In this document: piece by piece, positions 59,020 to 64,000 of the stretch
How the letters are laid out: every line of letters begins with the position of its first letter
Position numbering within the stretch: position 1 is the stretch's first letter
Assembly (NCBI GenBank): GCA_028994555.1
Contig: JARDVN010000001.1
Coordinates: forward strand, 620,001-684,000
Source of the DNA: Citrobacter amalonaticus
GTDB lineage: Bacteria > Pseudomonadota > Gammaproteobacteria > Enterobacterales > Enterobacteriaceae
Length of the DNA: 64,000 nucleotides
Reading direction: 5' to 3'
The notes under the pieces: model-generated
Database searches by the model: none
What the model was told of the DNA's origin: nothing
The model's input: the letters and a program-made list of their open reading frames with translations, nothing else
Made by a program: the position numbers and the translations under genes

Positions 59020-60085
59020 TTAGCGGTGGTATTGCGCAGACAATCGGTGCACCGCCTCCACAAATGCGCCAGCATGTTCTGGCGGCACGTCCTGGTGGAT
59101 ACCGTGACCGAGGTTAAAGACATGGCCTTCTCCCTGGCCGAAACCAGAAAGTATAGACGCCACTTCTTCTTCGATCCGCGCAGGAGGCGCATAGAGCATG
59201 GAAGGATCCATGTTGCCCTGTAAAGCGACCTTGTGTCCCACGCGACGACGCGCATCGGCAATATCGGTCGTCCAGTCGAGTCCAAGCGCATCGCAGCCGG
59301 TTTCCGCCATCGCTTCCAGCCACTGTCCGCCTCCCTTGGTAAACAGCGTTACCGGCACGCGGCGACCGTCGTTTTCACGCAGCAGGCCATCAACAATTTT
59401 GTGCATGTAATAGAGCGAGAACTGCTGATAATCGCGCCCGGTCAGCACGCCGCCCCACGTATCGAAAATCATCACCGATTGCGCGCCCGCTTTGATTTGC
59501 GCGTTAAGATACAGCGTGACGCTCTTCGCGAGCTTATCGAGCAGTGCGTGCAGCGTTTTCGGATCGGCATACATCATCTTTTTTAATCACGGTAAAGGCT
59601 TTGCTACTGCCGCCTTCCACCATGTAGGTCGCCAGCGTCCATGGACTACCGGAAAAACCAATCAGCGGCACATCGCCTTTCAGCTCGCGACGAATCGTGC
59701 GTACCGCGTTCATCACGTAGCCCAGTTCATCTTCCGGATCGGGAACCGGCAGTTTGTCGACATCGGCTTTGCAGGCGACCGGTGCGGTAAAGCGCGGGCC
59801 TTCTCCGGCTTCAAACCAGAGCCCCAGCCCCATCGCATCCGGAATGGTCAGAATATCCGAGAAGAGGATCGCCGCATCAAGCGGGAAACGGCGCAGCGGC
59901 TGGAGCGTGACTTCGCAAGCCAGCTCGGCATTTTTGCACAGCGACATAAAATCGCCCGCCTGCGCGCGAGTGGCTTTATACTCCGGTAAATAGCGGCCCG
60001 CCTGGCGCATCATCCATACCGGGGTGACATCAACGGGCTGGCGCAGCAGCGCACGCAGATAACGATCGTTCTTCAGTTCGGTCAT
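59020..60085 (-). CDS. hemE: Uroporphyrinogen decarboxylase (frame break)
   Basis: The restored length is 354 residues, as in E. coli. It removes four carboxyl groups from uroporphyrinogen III in haem synthesis. It has the [15 protein letters not shown] signature and [14 protein letters not shown] six-T run at 59579-59584 breaks the frame at [11 protein letters not shown]; five restore it. Because this gene is essential or nearly so, a real break is unlikely. Confidence 0.96.
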
Positions 60086-60135
60086 TTTTGCAGTTCCTTA
60101 TTGCGTCAGGCCGCCAGTGTAACACTACTCGTTCT

Positions 60136-60911
60136 TTACTCGTACTCGGCCCGGCACATTGCCACAGTATCTTCAATCAAACGCCGTGCGACGGTACCTG
60201 GCGGCGGCAGAAGCGGTAAATCATCGTAGCGATACCAGTTCGCCTCCAGTAGCTCCTTCGGGTCGATAACAATGTCGCCGCTGTCATATTCCGCCATAAA
60301 CGCGGTCATCAGCGACATCGGAAAGGGCCACGGCTGAGAAGTCACGTAACGCAGATTTTTGACTTTAATACCACTCTCTTCCATCACCTCACGGGCCACC
60401 GCCTGCTCTAAGGTTTCCCCCCACCTCAACAAATCCGGCGAGCACGGTGTGCACACCGTTGCGATGGCGAACGTGTTGGGCAAGCAGGATGGAATCTTCG
60501 CGACGAATGGCGACGATAATGCAGGGGGGCGATTTGCGGATAATAGCGTTCGCGGCAGTGGGTACAGAGCATCGCCCACTCGGTTTTACTGGCATGCATG
60601 GGGTGCCCGCAATAGCCGCAGAATTTATGCGAGCGGTAGAATTCCGCCAGTTGTACCCCACGCCCCGCCAGTTGAAACAGCCCCACATCCTGATCGATCA
60701 CCTGACGCACCGAACCCATATCCTGGCGGCGATGCTGTTGCACCAGCCAGACGGGCTCGCCTTGCCACTCTCCAATGTGCAGCGCGCGCGCGCCGACAAG
60801 ATCAAAATTCACCGCATCGCCATGGGGCAATTCGCCGTGAGGCAACCATAATTTTTGTTCATGACTGACTATCCACCAGCCGTGATCTAATTTTTCAATA
60901 ATACGATCCAT
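60136..60911 (-). CDS. nudC: NADH pyrophosphatase/RNA decapping hydrolase NudC (two frame breaks)
   Basis: The restored length is 257 residues. It removes NAD caps from RNA and cleaves NADH. A four-Cys zinc site lies in [11 protein letters not shown] and [12 protein letters not shown]. The Nudix box [20 protein letters not shown] spans one break. Six-base runs at 60417-60422 and 60524-60529 each need one fewer base. The frame then matches E. coli. Confidence 0.95.
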
Positions 60912-61007
60912 AGCTCTTGCGCTACCCTTGCTTCACTGGCATGTTGATAACATTATTTTTACAATTCCTGCGTGAGCAGTTTTTAAATCTACAGTGCGGA
61001 GTCAATC

Positions 61008-61496
61008 ATGCTAAACCAGCTGGAAGACCTGACAGAGCGCGTCAGAGGAAGTAACAAACTGGTTGATCGCTGGCTACATATACGTAAGCATCTGCTCGTG
61101 GCTTACTACAATCTGGTTGGCATTAAGCCTGGCAAAGAATCGTACATGCGGCTGAATGAAAAAGCGCTGGATGATTTTTGTCAGAGCCTGGTCGACTATC
61201 TCTCCACCGGACACTTCAGTATTTATGAACGTATTCTGCATAAATTGGAAGGCAACGGTCAGCTTTTAAAAGCGACAAAAATCTGGCCGCTGCTGGAAGC
61301 GAACACGCAACGCATCATGGAATACTATGATTCCAGTCTGGAAACGGCGATTGATCACGATAACTGTCTGGAATTTCAACAGGTTCTATCCGATCTCGGC
61401 GAAGCTCTGGAAGCCCGGTTTGCCCTTGAAGATAACTTGATCATGCTGGTCTTTGACGCGATGCACGACAGTGCAGCCATCAAACGTCCTGCTTGA
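61008..61496 (+). CDS. rsd: Sigma70 regulator Rsd
   Basis: The protein has 162 residues and binds sigma70 in stationary phase; it also stimulates SpoT. It starts MLNQLEDLTERVRGSNKLVD and has HIRKHLLVAYYNLVG; the helical bundle matches E. coli Rsd with a slightly longer tail. GGAG lies upstream. The frame is intact. Confidence 0.95.
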   Translation: MLNQLEDLTERVRGSNKLVDRWLHIRKHLLVAYYNLVGIKPGKESYMRLNEKALDDFCQSLVDYLSTGHFSIYERILHKLEGNGQLLKATKIWPLLEANTQRIMEYYDSSLETAIDHDNCLEFQQVLSDLGEALEARFALEDNLIMLVFDAMHDSAAIKRPA

Positions 61497-61551
61497 GTTC
61501 TGCGCGTTTAACGCGTAATTTACCCGCATTGCCTCTGTGAAAGAGGTTACA

Positions 61552-61648
61552 TCTTGTCGGAGTGCCTTACGCGAAAGCGTAGGCTGAGACCGTTAATTCG
61601 GGATCCGCGGAACCTGATCAGGTTAAAACCTGCGAAGGGAACAAGAGT
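61552..61648 (+). promoter_or_regulatory. TPP riboswitch (THI box)
   Basis: GTCGGAGTGCC, then CTGAGACC and CCTGCGAAGGGAACAAGAG are the conserved TPP-riboswitch parts. It lies about 95 bases before thiC and turns off thiamine genes when TPP is high. Confidence 0.97.
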
Positions 61649-61740
61649 AATTCTGCTTTATGCGTAAGCCTTAGCGGGCAGCGCACATCTATTACTCCAT
61701 CCGTCGTCTGACAAGCCATCTCCTTACTTTTTTGGAATGA

Positions 61741-63644
<1,904 letters not shown>

Positions 63645-63645
<1 letters not shown>

Positions 63646-64000
63646 TGGTTCATCCTGATTTTCCAACGGTCCCCTTCCGTTTAGGGCTCTATCCGGTTGT
63701 CGACAGCGTGACGTGGATTGAACGTCTGCTGGATGCGGGTGTGCGAACGCTTCAGCTACGCATCAAAGATAAACGCGATGAAGAGGTGGAAGCCGACGTG
63801 GTGGCCGCCATCGAACTGGGGCGGAACTACAACGCCCGGTTGTTCATTAACGATTACTGGCGACTGGCGATTAAACACCGCGCCTATGGCGTACATCTGG
63901 GCCAGGAAGACCTGGAAACCACCGATCTGAAGGCGATTCAAACGGCGGGATTACGCCTGGGCGTCTCGACGCACGATGACATGGAGATCGACGTGGCGCT
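63645..64000 (+). CDS. thiE: Thiamine phosphate synthase ThiE, N-terminal part
   Basis: The gene runs off the right edge; 118 residues are visible. It joins HMP-PP and thiazole phosphate into thiamine phosphate. It has [23 protein letters not shown] and [10 protein letters not shown], as in E. coli ThiE. The start overlaps the thiC stop. Confidence 0.96.

Overview
The window is chromosomal DNA from an Enterobacteriaceae species close to Escherichia, Salmonella and Citrobacter. Gene order matches the 90-91 minute region of the E. coli chromosome, read in reverse: yjbHGFE, pgi, lysC, yjbD, rluF, pepE, yjbB, metH, iclR, aceKAB, metA, yjaB, an rrn operon with a tRNA-Glu spacer, purHD, zraRSP, yjaH, hupA, yjaG, nfi, hemE, nudC, rsd, thiC, thiE. 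REP elements sit between many genes. I favour a Citrobacter-like member but cannot fix the species.

Two accessory blocks interrupt this backbone. Block A lies between lysC and yjbD (about 6.0-17.5 kb). It holds a sigma54-controlled RNA-repair module (nucleotidyltransferase RlaP, RtcB ligase and a slipin, divergent from the CARF-AAA+ activator RtcR), a PanS-like transporter, a HigBA-type toxin-antitoxin pair, and an unassigned catabolic operon (fused EIIC-like transporter, TIM-barrel enzyme, HAD phosphatase, DeoR regulator). Block B lies between rluF and pepE (18.7-30.1 kb). It holds the L-sorbose operon sorCDFBAME with an extra shikimate-dehydrogenase-like gene, then a self-associating autotransporter and a LuxR-type regulator gene that is hidden by frame breaks.

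The conserved part from 30 to 64 kb covers peptide turnover (pepE), phosphate transport (yjbB), methionine synthesis (metH, metA), the glyoxylate bypass (aceBAK and its repressor iclR), the rrn operon, purine synthesis (purHD), zinc and envelope stress (zraPSR), DNA architecture and repair (hupA, nfi), haem synthesis (hemE), RNA decapping (nudC), sigma70 control (rsd) and TPP-riboswitch-controlled thiamine synthesis (thiC, thiE).

A dominant technical feature is an excess of one base in homopolymer runs. At least 34 places in otherwise intact genes, including essential ones such as hemE, read in frame only if one base is removed, nearly always from a run of 5-7 identical bases. The same excess occurs in universally conserved parts of the 16S and 23S rRNA genes. 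I therefore treat most broken genes as intact genes in an imperfect sequence and give full spans across the frame breaks.
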